Shown: in pieces, positions 63,357-64,000 of the stretch
Numbering within the stretch: the first letter of the stretch is position 1
Layout: every line of letters begins with the position of its first letter
DNA from: Bradyrhizobium sp. WSM471
GTDB lineage: Bacteria > Pseudomonadota > Alphaproteobacteria > Rhizobiales > Xanthobacteraceae
Direction of reading: 5' to 3'
Assembly (NCBI RefSeq): GCF_000244915.1
Contig: NZ_CM001442.1
Coordinates: 5,580,001-5,644,000 of the forward strand
DNA length: 64,000 bases
Position numbers and translations under genes: made by a program
The notes under the pieces: generated by a model
Told to the model about the DNA's origin: nothing
What the model saw: only the letters and a program-made list of their open reading frames with translations
Databases searched by the model: none

Positions 63357-64000
63357 ATGAAGACAAAATCCCTTTTGAGCACCGCTTCGCTCGCCCTGGC
63401 GATCGCCGCATTCTCGTCAGGCGCGCAGGCGCAGATCGCGATCGGTCATCTCGCCGATTATTCCGGCGGCACGTCGGACGTCGGCACGCCCTACGGCCAG
63501 GCCGTCGCCGACACCTTCGCCTGGGTCAACAAGAACGGCGGCGTCAGCGGCAAGCAGATCAACGTCGACACCAACGACTATGGCTATCAGGTGCCGCGCG
63601 CGATCGCACTCTACAAGAAGTGGTCGGCGCCGGACTCCAAGGTCGCGGCGATCATGGGCTGGGGCACTGCAGACACCGAAGCGCTGACCGGCTTCCTCGC
63701 ACAGGATAAAATCCCCGACCTCTCCGGCTCCTACGCCGCCGCCCTCACCGATCCCGAAGGCGTCAGCGGCAAGGCCAAGCCCGCGCCCTACAATTTCTTC
63801 TATGGTCCGAGCTATTCGGACTCGCTGCGCGCGATGCTGATGTGGGCAGCCGAAGACTGGAAGGCCAAGGGCAAGTCCGGCAAGCCGAAATTCGTCCACA
63901 TGGGCGCCAACCACCCTTATCCGAACGCGCCGAAGGCCGCCGGCGAAGCCATGGCGCAGGAGCTCGGTTTCGAGGTGCTGCCGCCGCTGGTGTTCGCGCT
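63357..64000 (+). CDS. Liv-type periplasmic substrate-binding protein, 3' truncated by window edge
   Basis: The first 214 codons of a type I periplasmic binding protein. A signal peptide (1-24, ending SGAQA) is followed by IAIGHLADYSGGTSDVGTPYGQAV. GGAGGAGG at 63343-63350 is a very strong ribosome-binding site, fitting the high level usual for binding proteins. Sequence such as GWGTADTEALTGFLAQDKIPDLSGSY fits the group that imports aromatic or carboxylic acids rather than leucine, but this is a weak inference. The gene continues past the edge; a LivF-type gene is expected beyond it. Confidence 0.9.
   Translation, partial: MKTKSLLSTASLALAIAAFSSGAQAQIAIGHLADYSGGTSDVGTPYGQAVADTFAWVNKNGGVSGKQINVDTNDYGYQVPRAIALYKKWSAPDSKVAAIMGWGTADTEALTGFLAQDKIPDLSGSYAAALTDPEGVSGKAKPAPYNFFYGPSYSDSLRAMLMWAAEDWKAKGKSGKPKFVHMGANHPYPNAPKAAGEAMAQELGFEVLPPLVFA

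Overview
The window is high-GC DNA from an alphaproteobacterium and most resembles Bradyrhizobium or a close relative. The indications are a lipopolysaccharide (LPS) locus with Bradyrhizobium-like components, several branched-chain-amino-acid-type (Liv) ABC transporters, diheme and c-prime cytochromes, and many short palindromic intergenic repeats. I judged this by recognising families by eye; no database search was run. No rRNA, tRNA, CRISPR array, transposase or phage gene was seen.

Layout. 1-15.2 kb holds housekeeping and accessory genes: a 5'-truncated caspase-like protein, threonine dehydratase, a glycosyltransferase with an LpxH-like phosphoesterase, thiD, a stand-alone Lrp/AsnC ligand-binding domain, a diheme cytochrome c, a CHRD protein, a trans-sulfuration enzyme, cytochrome c', an orphan form-II CoxL-like molybdoenzyme, a DUF1127 protein, a 25-residue small ORF, an SRPBCC protein and murJ. 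15.5-39 kb is an envelope-polysaccharide region. It has a dehydrogenase/aminotransferase pair that may make a 3-amino sugar nucleotide for lipid A, manC, a deleted epimerase remnant, a flippase-like membrane protein, a WecA-like initiating transferase, and a six-gene minus-strand operon (hldD, hldE, O-antigen ligase, WbpM-like dehydratase, glycosyltransferase, reductase/epimerase). waaF, a HicBA toxin-antitoxin pair, an LpcC-like glycosyltransferase, galE, an MsbA-like exporter and an LpxO-like hydroxylase follow.

39-47 kb has a Baeyer-Villiger-type monooxygenase and a methyl-cycle group: ahcY, metK and, directly upstream, an unusual protein joining an N-terminal helix-turn-helix-like segment to a SAM-dependent methyltransferase. 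A perfect inverted repeat lies just before its start, and a TPR-caspase protein is divergent from it. 47-53 kb is a Liv ABC operon (livK-H-M-G-F) ending in a MetE-like methionine synthase. 53-58 kb has a small lipoprotein, purU, a uroporphyrinogen-III synthase-like protein, an MFS transporter and a Crp/Fnr regulator. 58.3 kb to the end is a second Liv-type operon with an acyl-CoA ligase inside it; its binding-protein gene runs off the edge.

How the genes work together. The envelope region could supply heptose, GDP-mannose, UDP-galactose and an N-acetyl-6-deoxyhexosamine, start an O-chain on the lipid carrier, build the core (waaF, LpcC-like) and ligate the chain. The metK-ahcY group makes SAM and removes SAH, with a possible SAM-linked regulator. 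The second Liv operon probably imports a carboxylic acid and activates it to a CoA thioester. At least four families of small inverted-repeat elements fill the larger gaps between genes.
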